Part shown: in pieces, positions 1 through 6,196 of the stretch
Layout of the letters: every line of letters begins with the position of its first letter
Position numbering within the stretch: position 1 is the stretch's first letter
Assembly (NCBI GenBank): GCA_031268395.1
Contig: JAIRXI010000003.1
Coordinates: 1 to 6,196, forward strand
From: Tannerella sp.
GTDB lineage: Bacteria > Bacteroidota > Bacteroidia > Bacteroidales > Tannerellaceae
DNA: 6,196 nucleotides
Reading direction: 5' to 3'
The notes under the pieces: generated by a model
Seen by the model: the letters and a program-made list of their open reading frames with translations, nothing else
What the model was told of the DNA's origin: nothing
Databases searched by the model: none
Position numbers and translations under genes: made by a program

Positions 1-45
1 CTCTCACCTTATAAGGTGGAAGACTCCCACCTTATAAGGTGAGAG
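1..45. repeat. Two 14-bp palindromes forming a long hairpin
   Basis: The self-complementary 14-mer CACCTTATAAGGTG occurs at 5-18 and again at 28-41, 23 bp apart. The flanks CTCT (1-4) and AGAG (42-45) are complementary, so 1-19 and 27-45 also form one perfect 19-bp inverted repeat around a 7-base loop (20-26). Each copy with its flanks also reads as an approximate 22-bp direct repeat (1-22 and 24-45). A weak CTTTC follows on the + strand, so it could act as a transcription terminator of a gene to the left. It could also be a paired operator or a dispersed intergenic palindrome. The element touches the window edge and may extend further left. The structure is seen directly; the role is unknown. 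Confidence 0.8.
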
Positions 46-146
46 CTTTCACTGAAAAAGGCAGACGGGCAGGAAACAGAAAAAAGCGAATGTATCACAT
101 TATAAAACAGAGGCCTATGAACACGGAATGAATCGAAACACGGAAA

Positions 147-179
147 CGTCCGGAAAAGCACGGTATGACTTTCCGGACG
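147..179 (+). promoter_or_regulatory. Leader hairpin 1 upstream of susC-like gene
   Basis: A perfect 10-bp inverted repeat: CGTCCGGAAA (147-156) pairs with TTTCCGGACG (170-179) around a 13-base loop. No U-run follows, so it is a poor intrinsic terminator. It lies about 70-100 bases before the start codon and could be a mRNA leader structure or a dyad binding site for a regulator. The pairing is directly visible; the function is inference. Confidence 0.45.
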
Positions 180-181
180 GA

Positions 182-197
182 TGCGCCACAGGGCGCA
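182..197 (+). promoter_or_regulatory. Leader hairpin 2, short GC-rich stem
   Basis: TGCGCC (182-187) pairs with GGCGCA (192-197) over a four-base loop, two bases after the larger hairpin ends. The next bases are AAAAC rather than a U-run on the + strand. It could stack with the preceding hairpin in an mRNA leader. It is short enough to have arisen by chance in GC-rich sequence. Confidence 0.3.
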
Positions 198-249
198 AAA
201 CAATACCATAATTAATATTACACTCAAACTCACAAATAAGAAAAGAAGT

Positions 250-2748
250 ATGATAAACAAATTGATTGAAGGCATGAAACATGCCGGATTTGAAAAACTC
301 AAACGAGTGATAATGCTGTCCGTCTGCCTGCTGATGGCGGGAACGGGCCTGACGAACGCCCGCGACGGCCATTCGGCCGAAACGCCCGAACCGCAGCAGG
401 CAAAGAGCCGCATCACAGGGACGGTTGTCGACCGGGCGGGCGAGCCGGTGATCGGAGCCAATATTGTGGAAAAGGGCGTGACGGCGCACGGGACGGTAAC
501 GGACACGGACGGCAAATTCTCGCTGGAAGTGGCTCCCGGAGCCACGCTGACCGTTTCCTATATCGGCTATGTGACGCAGGAAGTGGCGGTGGCCGGCCGG
601 ACCAGCCTGAACATCTCGCTGGCCGAAGATACGCAGGCGCTGGACGAAGTGGTAGTCGTCGGATACGGCACGCAGTCGAAGCGGAACGTGACCGGCGCTA
701 TCAGCAGCATTAAATCGGACGCCATCATCCGGTCGAACGCGACGACGCTCTCGAATGCGCTTGCCGGTAAGATCCAGGGCGTTTCCACGAGGGCCACCGA
801 CGCCCGTCCGGGACGGGGGATTAACCTTCAGATCCGCAATATGGGCAGTCCGCTGTTCGTAATCGACGGGATTCCCTATGGCGGCAGTACGGGACTTGCG
901 AGTACGGGGTCGCCGGTATTTGGCGGTCAAACCAGTTTCAATGCCCTTTCCATCGAAGACGTCGAAAGCATTTCCATCCTGAAGGATGCGTCGGCTTCCG
1001 TCTACGGTCTGCGGGCCTCCAACGGCGTTGTGCTGGTGACGACCAAAAAGGGACGGAGGGATGAATCCATCAATGTCAACGTCAACGGGTATTATGGCTG
1101 GCAGAACTTCACACGCTTCCCGACGCCGGCCAATGCCGGACAGTATGTGCGCGGTATTGTGGAGTCGGAACAGAATCAGGGGAGGAATCCGGCGCTGATT
1201 TATACGCCGGACGAACTGGCCAAGTGGGAATCCGGCGCCGATCCCGACCATAAATGGTACGACTGGTATGACATTACGATGCGTCCCAACGTGCCGCAAT
1301 ATTACCTGAATGCCAACATCTCAGGCGGTACGAAGAAAACGAATTACTACATTTCGCTGTCCCGTACCGACCAGCAGTCCATCGTCAAGGACAACAAGTG
1401 GAACAAGACCAACCTGCAGGCCAATATCGAGACCCGCTTGATGGACGGCCTGACCGTGGGCACGCAAATCACCGGCATTCTCGACGACACGTATAATGTC
1501 GGCGTACCGGGATGGGACAAATACGGCAGGCCCCTGAACTCGACCATGCGGATGTGGCCGATCGAAGGTCCGTATGCGAACGATAATCCGAACTATCTGA
1601 ACAATACGCATGTCCTTGATCATAATTCGGGTCTTTATTACCGGGATGTGGCCGGATATGCCGACTGGTTCCAGAAGAACGGCAATGTGAATCTGTATGC
1701 ACAGTATGATTTCAAGTTCGGGCTTTCGGCCAAAGTGACTTATTCGTACAATTTTGAACACATTTCCTACGACAGCAAATCCTACCGGGTGAACAGCTAT
1801 CTCTATAACAAAGCGACCGGCGCCTACGAGCAGCAGGGAAACGTGATCACGCAGTGGGCCGGATTTGAAGAACGGAACGTGTCTTCAACCTACGCCCAGT
1901 TCCATCTGAACTACAAGAAGTCGTTCGGCGACCATCATGTGGATGCGACGCTTGCTTCCGAGCGGTCGTCCTACGACAACCTGTACTATATGGAAACGGT
2001 GAATCCGTCCAGCAATTACATCTCACTGGTGCCGTTTTCGGAAATCTCCGGCTTGACTCATGAATGGAGCTATGAGGCGCGTGCAGGTTACATCGGACGC
2101 CTGAACTATAATTACAAAGACCGTTATCTGGTGGAACTGCTGGGACGTTACGACGGCTCGTATCTTTACGTGCCCGAAAATCGATGGGGCTTTTTCCCCG
2201 GCGTGACGCTGGGATGGCGTTTCTCGGACGAAGGTTTCTTCAAAAACGTCCAGCCTGTCATCAACGACGCCAAACTGCGCGTGTCGTGGGGACAGACCGG
2301 CAGCGAAAGCGGCGTTTCCATGTTCGGATACCTGCCGGGATACAATTTCGGACAGGGGGGATCCGTTCTGGACGGGACCTACGTGACCGGCATCCGGAAC
2401 AGGGGACTCCCCGTTACCAATCTGACCTGGATTACGAATACGTCGACCGACATCGGGCTTGACCTTTCTTTCCTGGAGCGGAAACTGTCGTTCACGGCCG
2501 ACGTGTTCCAGCGCAAACGCACCGGTATTCCGGCCGCGCGTTACGACGTTGTATTGCCGGGCGAAGTGGGCTACTCCCTTCCGAACGAAAATCTCAATTC
2601 CGACCTTATCACGGGAGCGGAAGGGCTTGTCTCCTATGCCGACCGGACAGGCGATCTGGACTGGTCGCTGAGCGCCAACGCCTCCTTTGCGCGGGGAAAA
2701 GTGCTGGATACGTACAAGCCGCGCTACAGCAGTTCGTGGAACGAATAG
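250..2748 (+). CDS. SusC/RagA-family TonB-dependent transporter, cut short by an amber codon
   Basis: Outer-membrane barrel that, with its SusD partner, imports glycan fragments or similar nutrients using TonB energy. Counting from ATG 250: a signal peptide covers residues 1-37 (basic N-region, hydrophobic core about 20-34, likely cleavage after T-N-A). A carboxypeptidase-regulatory-like domain follows at about 54-115, starting RITGTVVD. The conserved SusC Ton-box-like segment DEVVVVGYG is at 132-140. The plug domain spans about 145-268 and ends in LVTTKKG, and barrel strands follow. There is no STN signalling domain, so direct ECF/anti-sigma control through this protein is unlikely. Translation stops at TAG 2746-2748, leaving 832 residues, whereas the open frame continues to 3474 (1074 codons, normal for the family). 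ATG 250 was chosen because it follows an A-rich leader and gives a good signal peptide; ATG 274 and ATG 181 are in-frame alternatives. The family call is very secure, the substrate is unknown, and the truncated product is probably non-functional. Confidence 0.93.
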   Translation: MINKLIEGMKHAGFEKLKRVIMLSVCLLMAGTGLTNARDGHSAETPEPQQAKSRITGTVVDRAGEPVIGANIVEKGVTAHGTVTDTDGKFSLEVAPGATLTVSYIGYVTQEVAVAGRTSLNISLAEDTQALDEVVVVGYGTQSKRNVTGAISSIKSDAIIRSNATTLSNALAGKIQGVSTRATDARPGRGINLQIRNMGSPLFVIDGIPYGGSTGLASTGSPVFGGQTSFNALSIEDVESISILKDASASVYGLRASNGVVLVTTKKGRRDESINVNVNGYYGWQNFTRFPTPANAGQYVRGIVESEQNQGRNPALIYTPDELAKWESGADPDHKWYDWYDITMRPNVPQYYLNANISGGTKKTNYYISLSRTDQQSIVKDNKWNKTNLQANIETRLMDGLTVGTQITGILDDTYNVGVPGWDKYGRPLNSTMRMWPIEGPYANDNPNYLNNTHVLDHNSGLYYRDVAGYADWFQKNGNVNLYAQYDFKFGLSAKVTYSYNFEHISYDSKSYRVNSYLYNKATGAYEQQGNVITQWAGFEERNVSSTYAQFHLNYKKSFGDHHVDATLASERSSYDNLYYMETVNPSSNYISLVPFSEISGLTHEWSYEARAGYIGRLNYNYKDRYLVELLGRYDGSYLYVPENRWGFFPGVTLGWRFSDEGFFKNVQPVINDAKLRVSWGQTGSESGVSMFGYLPGYNFGQGGSVLDGTYVTGIRNRGLPVTNLTWITNTSTDIGLDLSFLERKLSFTADVFQRKRTGIPAARYDVVLPGEVGYSLPNENLNSDLITGAEGLVSYADRTGDLDWSLSANASFARGKVLDTYKPRYSSSWNE
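2746..2748 (+). other. In-frame amber stop (TAG) inside the susC-like gene
   Basis: The frame reads N-E-TAG-T-N-A-S-T-D-R-W-S. In SusC relatives this stretch commonly looks like SW-(D/E)-x-Y-x-N-x-T-x-x-RWS, so the lost residue is probably Tyr, one base away from TAG (TAC or TAT). The frame is the same before and after, so this is a substitution and not an indel. The three complete stops in the window (ends of the susC frame, susD-like and DUF3823-type genes) are all TAA, and none of these genes has another in-frame TAG. Confidence 0.9.
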
Positions 2749-3474
2749 ACGAATGCTTCCACCGACCGCTGGTCGGGCACGACCTGGGCCTATCACTGCA
2801 TCGGGCAGTTTCAGTCGGCAGACGAAATCAACAACTATCCGGTGAATATTGACGGGCAGGGAAACCGCACCCTGCTGCCGGGCGATTTGATTTACGAAGA
2901 CGTGAACGGCGACCGGGTCATCAACTCGCTCGACCAGCGGCCCATCGGTTATGCGCAGGGCGCTACGCCTTTCCTGACGTTCGGGTTCAATGCACAGGCC
3001 GAATGGAAGGGGATTTCCCTCAGCCTTGATTTTGCCGGAGGCTCCATGCAGTCGCTATACCGTGCCGGTATCCTGCGGATTCCATACGATGCGGACTGGA
3101 ATTCGCCGGAATACCTGCTGACCGACCGCTGGCATCAGGCGGATCCCTATGATAACGGCAGTCCGTGGATTGCAGGAACCTATCCGGCCGTCCGCAAGGG
3201 TTATTCGTCACATTCCAACTACTGGAACAGCGACTTCTGGCTGACGAACATTCGCTACCTGCGCCTGAAAACCCTGGAACTGGGCTATACCCTGCCCGCA
3301 ACGGTTTCGGAGAAAATCAGGGCCTCCCGGCTGCGTGTGTATGTGAATATATCCAATCTGTTCTCGCTCGACAATGTGGGTAAATATCAGATCGACCCTG
3401 AAATATCGGCGACAAACGCGATGGTTTATCCCCAGCAGCGGACCACCATGCTGGGATTTAATGTATCATTCTAA
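2749..3474 (+). pseudogene. C-terminal part of the SusC-like transporter, beyond the amber codon
   Basis: These 241 codons continue the transporter frame and are plainly homologous to the end of SusC proteins. They include the region around STDRWSGTTWAY and GQFQSADEI, the conserved Asp/Asn-rich loop DVNGDRVINSLD (residues 884-895 of the full frame, an EF-hand-like pattern typical of SusC), the late strands around IRYLRLKTLELGYTLP and LRVYVNISNLFSLDN, and the terminal GFNVSF. The final Phe is the usual outer-membrane barrel signal for the BAM machinery. A GTG at 2842 could in principle restart translation (210 aa), but that product would lack a signal peptide and so could not reach the outer membrane. 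The sequence shows no further damage, which implies that the interruption is recent, false, or read through. Confidence 0.9.
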
Positions 3475-3486
3475 AAACGGTTTAAT

Positions 3487-5331
3487 ATGAAAAGTAGAAT
3501 TTTATGCAGCAGTTTAACGCACGCATGTATGGCGGTCATGCTGTGGTGCGGCATCTCGTCCTGCGGCGACAGCTGGTTTGAACGGGAGCCTAAGAACATT
3601 ATCACGGAAGAAAACGTGTGGAACGATCCGGATCAGATCCTCGCCATACTGGCAAACCTGTACGACCGGCTGCCCACCCTGTCGGGATTTTCCGGCGACA
3701 TGAACCTCCATGCCTATTTCGACGATGCTTCATGGTCGGGACTTGGAAACGGCGCCAACCAGCTGGCATCTTACGGATATGATTTTGCGCGATACTGGGA
3801 TTACGGCCTGATCCGCGACATCAATCTGGCGCTGGAAAATATCGGCATTTACAGCCAGCTGCCCGAAGCCGACATCCGGCAGTATAATGCCGAACTCCGT
3901 TTCATCCGTGCCTTTGTGTATTTCGAGTTAGTCAAACGGATGGGCGGCGTGCCCCTGATTACGGAACCGCTGGTATACGATTTCGGCGGCGATCCGGCTT
4001 ATTTGCAGTATCCCCGCGCCAAAGAATCGGAGATATACGACTTTGTCGCCTCCGAAACGGATGCGATAGCGGAAACGCTGGGCAACAGCAACAGCGCCAC
4101 CCGCGCCAACCGGTATACGGCGCTGGCGCTGAAGAGCCGCGCCATGCTGTATGCCGGCTCCATTGCCAGATACAACAGCCTGATGCCCGTGCCGATAGCC
4201 ACGCCGGGCGGAGAAGTCGGTATTCCGGCCAGCCTCGCAGACGGGTATTACCGCAAGTCGCTCGAAGCCTCGAAGCAGATCATCGAAAGCGGCAAATACC
4301 GCCTCTTTAAGGAAAATGCGGATTTGGGCGCCAACTTCTACGACATGCCGGTCACGGAAACAGGGAATCCGGAAATCATTTTTGCGGAAGATTTCAACGC
4401 TTCAAAGAAACATTACTTTACCTTTAACAATATAGCGCGCGGTGCAAGGGAAAGCGACAATGGGGCGTCGTATGTCACGCCGTCGCTGAATCTGGTGGAA
4501 GCGTTCGATTACCTGGACGGCTCGCCCGGCATCCTGAAAAACAGGACGGAGGACGGAAGCGACTATATTTATTACGACCGGGTATCGGATATTTTTGCCG
4601 GCAAGGACGCACGTCTGTACGGTACGGTGGTTTATCCCGGCACCCAGTTCAGGGGAGTGGACGTTGTGCTGCAGGCCGGCGTGAAGGTTTGGAACGGATC
4701 CGAATATGAAACCGTCGAGGGCGAAGCTTTCGGAGTGTATTATACGGACGGCGGCGTGCAGGTCGGCACGTCCGGACCGCACCGGACGGCGGAACTGGTG
4801 AGCAATACCGGCTTCAACCTGCGGAAACTGGTCAGCGAAGCGCCCGGCGCAAGCGACCAGATCACGCTTGGACAGAACTGGTGGCCCTGGTTCCGTCTGG
4901 GAGAAATCTACCTGAATGCAGCCGAAGCGGCCTTTGAACTGGGACTGCCGGAAGCGAAAGATTATATCAACACGCTGCGCGAACGCGCCGGTTTTCCACC
5001 GAACAGCATTCAAACCGTAACGAACGGTATCATCAGGAACGAACGCCGTGTGGAACTGGCTTTTGAAGATCATCGCTTCTTCGACCTCCGACGCTGGCGC
5101 ATCGCGCACGAACGCTGGACGGGCGATGTAAACAATCCCGATGATATGATGTATGCGCTGTATCCTTACCACATTGTCGGTGGCGTACACGACGGCAAGT
5201 ATGTGTTTGAGAAACTGGTGGCGCCCCGTTTTACCGTTCCGCGGTATTTCCGAATGGGGAACTATTATTCCTCCATCGCAACGGATGTATTGACAAACAA
5301 TCCGAAAATTATACCCAATCCATTTCATTAA
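3487..5331 (+). CDS. RagB/SusD-family outer-membrane nutrient-binding lipoprotein
   Basis: The surface lipoprotein that caps the SusC barrel and helps capture the substrate. The 614 residues fit the family's upper size range. A lipoprotein signal peptide ends in ISSC with Cys26 as the lipidated residue, followed by acidic residues (G-D-S-W-F-E-R-E) consistent with surface export in Bacteroidota. The N-terminal part has the usual SusD pattern: an early helix with WNDPDQILAILANLYDRL, then RDINLALENI, then a TPR-like helix containing AELRFIRAFVYFELVKRMGGVPL. The C-terminal SusD hallmark RRVELAFEDHRFFDLRRWR lies at about 520-538. The start follows the susC frame stop by 12 bases, so the pair is co-transcribed. 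The reading frame is undamaged. The signal peptide has extra cysteines at 7, 14 and 21, which is unusual but probably incidental. The ligand cannot be read from the sequence. Confidence 0.96.
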   Translation: MKSRILCSSLTHACMAVMLWCGISSCGDSWFEREPKNIITEENVWNDPDQILAILANLYDRLPTLSGFSGDMNLHAYFDDASWSGLGNGANQLASYGYDFARYWDYGLIRDINLALENIGIYSQLPEADIRQYNAELRFIRAFVYFELVKRMGGVPLITEPLVYDFGGDPAYLQYPRAKESEIYDFVASETDAIAETLGNSNSATRANRYTALALKSRAMLYAGSIARYNSLMPVPIATPGGEVGIPASLADGYYRKSLEASKQIIESGKYRLFKENADLGANFYDMPVTETGNPEIIFAEDFNASKKHYFTFNNIARGARESDNGASYVTPSLNLVEAFDYLDGSPGILKNRTEDGSDYIYYDRVSDIFAGKDARLYGTVVYPGTQFRGVDVVLQAGVKVWNGSEYETVEGEAFGVYYTDGGVQVGTSGPHRTAELVSNTGFNLRKLVSEAPGASDQITLGQNWWPWFRLGEIYLNAAEAAFELGLPEAKDYINTLRERAGFPPNSIQTVTNGIIRNERRVELAFEDHRFFDLRRWRIAHERWTGDVNNPDDMMYALYPYHIVGGVHDGKYVFEKLVAPRFTVPRYFRMGNYYSSIATDVLTNNPKIIPNPFH

Positions 5332-5349
5332 TATTAAAATCGGACAGAT

Positions 5350-6018
5350 ATGAAAAAGATATTTTTAGCAGCGATTCTTTCCTGCATGGCTCTGGCAGGA
5401 TGCGAGTACGATAATTACGAAGCGCCGACGTCCATCCTGTCGGGAAAGGTAACGTATCAGAACGAGCCGGTAGGCGTACGTTCCAATGCGGTGCAACTGG
5501 AACTGTGGCAGGACGGTTACGCGCTGAGTGCGAAAATAGCCGTGTCGATCGATCAGGACGGCAGTTATTCCGCCTGTCTTTTTGACGGCAATTACAAACT
5601 GGTGCGGCTGGCAGGCGCTCCCTGGGAAAACCTGACGGATACGATTCCCGTGACCGTGAAGGGAAATACGGTGGTAGACGTACCTGTGACACCTTATTTT
5701 GTGCTCCGGAATGTGGCCTTTCAAAAGGCCGGCGACCTTATAGCGGCGACGTTCGCGGTTGAAAAGGTCGGCGCCTCGGCCAGCCTGGGTCTGGTACGGC
5801 TGTATCTGGGGAAGACCGTCCTGACCGACCAGAATAATAATGCGGCAAACGCTACGCTGAATGCGGCGGATCTGACGCCAGGGCAGACGGTCACGCTGTC
5901 GGTTCCCATTCCGGCCAGCCTTCTCACGGCCGGGTATCTGTTTGCACGGGTTGGCGTACAGACCGCCGGCGTCGGCGAACTGTATTACTCGGAATCTCAA
6001 AAAATCAGCCTGAAATAA
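5350..6018 (+). CDS. DUF3823-type surface lipoprotein in a susCD operon
   Basis: A 222-residue lipoprotein with a short signal peptide and lipobox LAGC (Cys18), followed by E-Y-D-N-Y-E, an acidic start consistent with export to the cell surface. Residues about 30-105 look like a carboxypeptidase-regulatory/FN3-like beta-sandwich (LSGKVTYQNEPV, then QDGSYSACLFDGNYKLVRL, then GNTVVDVPV). Residues about 110-222 form a second, Ig-like half (YFVLRNVAF to the C-terminus). This two-part layout and the phrases VQLELWQDGY and RLAGAPWENLTDTI match my memory of DUF3823 proteins, which are encoded just after susD-like genes. No enzyme motif is visible. By position it is probably an accessory surface glycan-binding protein (the SusE/SGBP slot), but binding is inferred. 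It starts 18 bases after the susD-like stop and ends just before the operon's terminator-like hairpin. Confidence 0.85.
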   Translation: MKKIFLAAILSCMALAGCEYDNYEAPTSILSGKVTYQNEPVGVRSNAVQLELWQDGYALSAKIAVSIDQDGSYSACLFDGNYKLVRLAGAPWENLTDTIPVTVKGNTVVDVPVTPYFVLRNVAFQKAGDLIAATFAVEKVGASASLGLVRLYLGKTVLTDQNNNAANATLNAADLTPGQTVTLSVPIPASLLTAGYLFARVGVQTAGVGELYYSESQKISLK

Positions 6019-6026
6019 GTCTGATC

Positions 6027-6069
6027 ACCGGAGGGAGAAGGTCTGAGTATTCGGATTTCTCCCTCCGGT
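6027..6069 (+). terminator. Strong hairpin closing the susCD operon
   Basis: ACCGGAGGGAGAA (6027-6039) pairs perfectly with TTCTCCCTCCGGT (6057-6069): a 13-bp stem around a 17-base loop, starting 8 bases after the DUF3823-type gene's stop. It is followed by ATTATTGAATATT, only a loose U-rich tail, as is often seen in Bacteroidota. Its place between the last operon gene and a new promoter supports a terminator role. Confidence 0.8.
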
Positions 6070-6085
6070 ATTATTGAATATTGAG

Positions 6086-6093
6086 TATCTTTG
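6086..6093 (+). promoter_or_regulatory. Bacteroides-type -7 promoter element for the last gene
   Basis: TATCTTTG, followed by CC, is an exact match to the Bacteroidota housekeeping -7 consensus TAnnTTTG. No TTG sits at the expected -33 distance (about 6063-6065, inside the terminator stem); the nearest TTG (6074-6076) is too close. Transcription would begin near 6100, giving a leader of about 30 bases to ATG 6131 and almost none to ATG 6104. Confidence 0.6.
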
Positions 6094-6130
6094 CCACCAA
6101 CTAATGAAGAAAATTTTACACAAAACAATT

Positions 6131-6196
6131 ATGAAGAAAGTATTTATCCTCCTGTTTTATTTTCTGCTGTCCACACTGAACATGCAGGCGCAGAAT
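6131..6196 (+). CDS. Start of an exported protein, function unknown (cut by window end)
   Basis: Only 22 codons are visible: MKKVFILLFYFLLSTLNMQA followed by QN. This is a classical signal peptide with a Lys-rich start, a long hydrophobic core and a likely cleavage after M-Q-A; an A-Q junction is common in exported Bacteroidota proteins. No lipobox Cys is seen, so the mature protein is probably periplasmic or outer-membrane associated. An in-frame ATG at 6104 would add nine residues (MKKILHKTI), but it falls almost on the predicted transcription start, so 6131 is preferred. It lies behind its own promoter and after a terminator, so it is probably not simply part of the susCD transcript. A glycoside hydrolase would be common in this position, but nothing visible supports any specific function. 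Confidence 0.75.
   Translation, partial: MKKVFILLFYFLLSTLNMQAQN

Larger units (their letters stand above)
46..249 (+). other. Non-coding leader upstream of the susC-like gene
   Basis: I see no convincing gene here on either strand. The stretch holds two hairpins (147-179 and 182-197), a nine-base direct repeat AACACGGAA (120-128 and 137-145), and an A/C/T-rich segment (198-249) just before the start codon, as is common in Bacteroidota leaders. No match to the Bacteroides -7 element TAnnTTTG was found, so the promoter is either degenerate, activator- or ECF-dependent, or located left of the window. An ATG at 181 is in frame with the transporter but lies inside this structured region and would place 23 polar residues before the signal peptide, so it was not used as the start. 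Confidence 0.5.

Noticed and set aside
181..249. Upstream ATG 181 as the true start of the SusC-like protein
   Set aside because: It lies at the base of two hairpins, and the added 23 residues are polar and precede an otherwise standard signal peptide. ATG 250 gives a normal SusC N-terminus.
1..250. Invertible (phase-variable) promoter upstream of the susC-like gene
   Set aside because: The inverted repeats found here pair within 45 or 33 bases and do not flank a promoter-sized segment. No recombinase gene or -7 element is visible in this stretch.
46..450. Antisense sRNA (DonS-like) opposite the susC leader
   Set aside because: I looked for CAAAnnTA, the reverse complement of the -7 element, across the leader and gene start and found no match.
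9..545. Long open frame on the minus strand over the leader and susC 5' end
   Set aside because: It overlaps a secure SusC N-terminus, shows no recognisable domain, and is the kind of open antisense frame expected in GC-rich coding sequence. The same applies to the other long minus-strand frames, for example 115-1299, 2023-2796 and 4402-5328.
2746..2748. Alternative genetic code with TAG read as Gln
   Set aside because: CAG is freely used for Gln across the window, the three other complete frames contain no TAG, and the expected residue here looks like Tyr. One codon is not evidence of recoding.
2760..3132. 12-base repeat ACCGACCGCTGG (2761-2772 and 3121-3132)
   Set aside because: Both copies encode T-D-R-W in separate, expected SusC motifs with the same codon preference; there is no sign of duplication around them.
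2842..3474. Independent gene starting at GTG 2842
   Set aside because: It is the in-frame continuation of the SusC barrel, begins in mid-domain and has no signal peptide.
4590..4597. Internal promoter element TATTTTTG inside the susD-like gene
   Set aside because: It matches TAnnTTTG but lies in mid-coding sequence, has no TTG at a suitable upstream distance and precedes no gene start, so it is probably chance.

Overview
The window carries a SusC/SusD-type outer-membrane glycan (or nutrient) uptake locus, all on the + strand. It comes from a member of the Bacteroidota, most likely of the order Bacteroidales. Support: a SusC-like TonB-dependent transporter followed directly by a RagB/SusD lipoprotein, a DUF3823-type lipoprotein, lipoprotein signals with acidic residues just after the cysteine, A-rich leaders without strong Shine-Dalgarno sites, and a Bacteroides-type -7 promoter element (TATCTTTG) near the right end. 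The coding sequence looks moderately GC-rich (by eye, not computed), which fits higher-GC Bacteroidales better than typical Bacteroides; the genus cannot be fixed from this window.

Layout. Bases 1-45 hold two copies of a 14-bp palindrome that together form one long, nearly perfect hairpin. Bases 46-249 are a non-coding leader with two smaller hairpins and a short direct repeat, but no recognisable promoter. Bases 250-3474 are one continuous reading frame for a full-length (1074-codon) SusC-like transporter, interrupted by a single in-frame amber codon (TAG, 2746-2748). The susD-like gene (3487-5331) follows after 12 bases, and the DUF3823-type lipoprotein gene (5350-6018) after another 18. 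A strong hairpin (6027-6069) then closes the operon. A new gene with a signal peptide starts at about 6131 behind its own promoter and runs off the window.

How they work together. In this family the SusC barrel and SusD lid form a TonB-driven import complex at the outer membrane. The third lipoprotein sits where PULs usually encode an accessory surface glycan-binding protein. The 3'-terminal gene, of which only the signal peptide is visible, could be an enzyme of the same locus, but nothing seen shows this.

The most notable point is the amber codon. It would remove 241 C-terminal residues, including the last barrel strands and the terminal Phe, while everything before and after it remains intact and in frame. 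This looks like a very recent nonsense mutation (probably at a Tyr codon) or a sequencing/assembly error; amber suppression is a less likely alternative. I see no clear evidence of an undescribed system.
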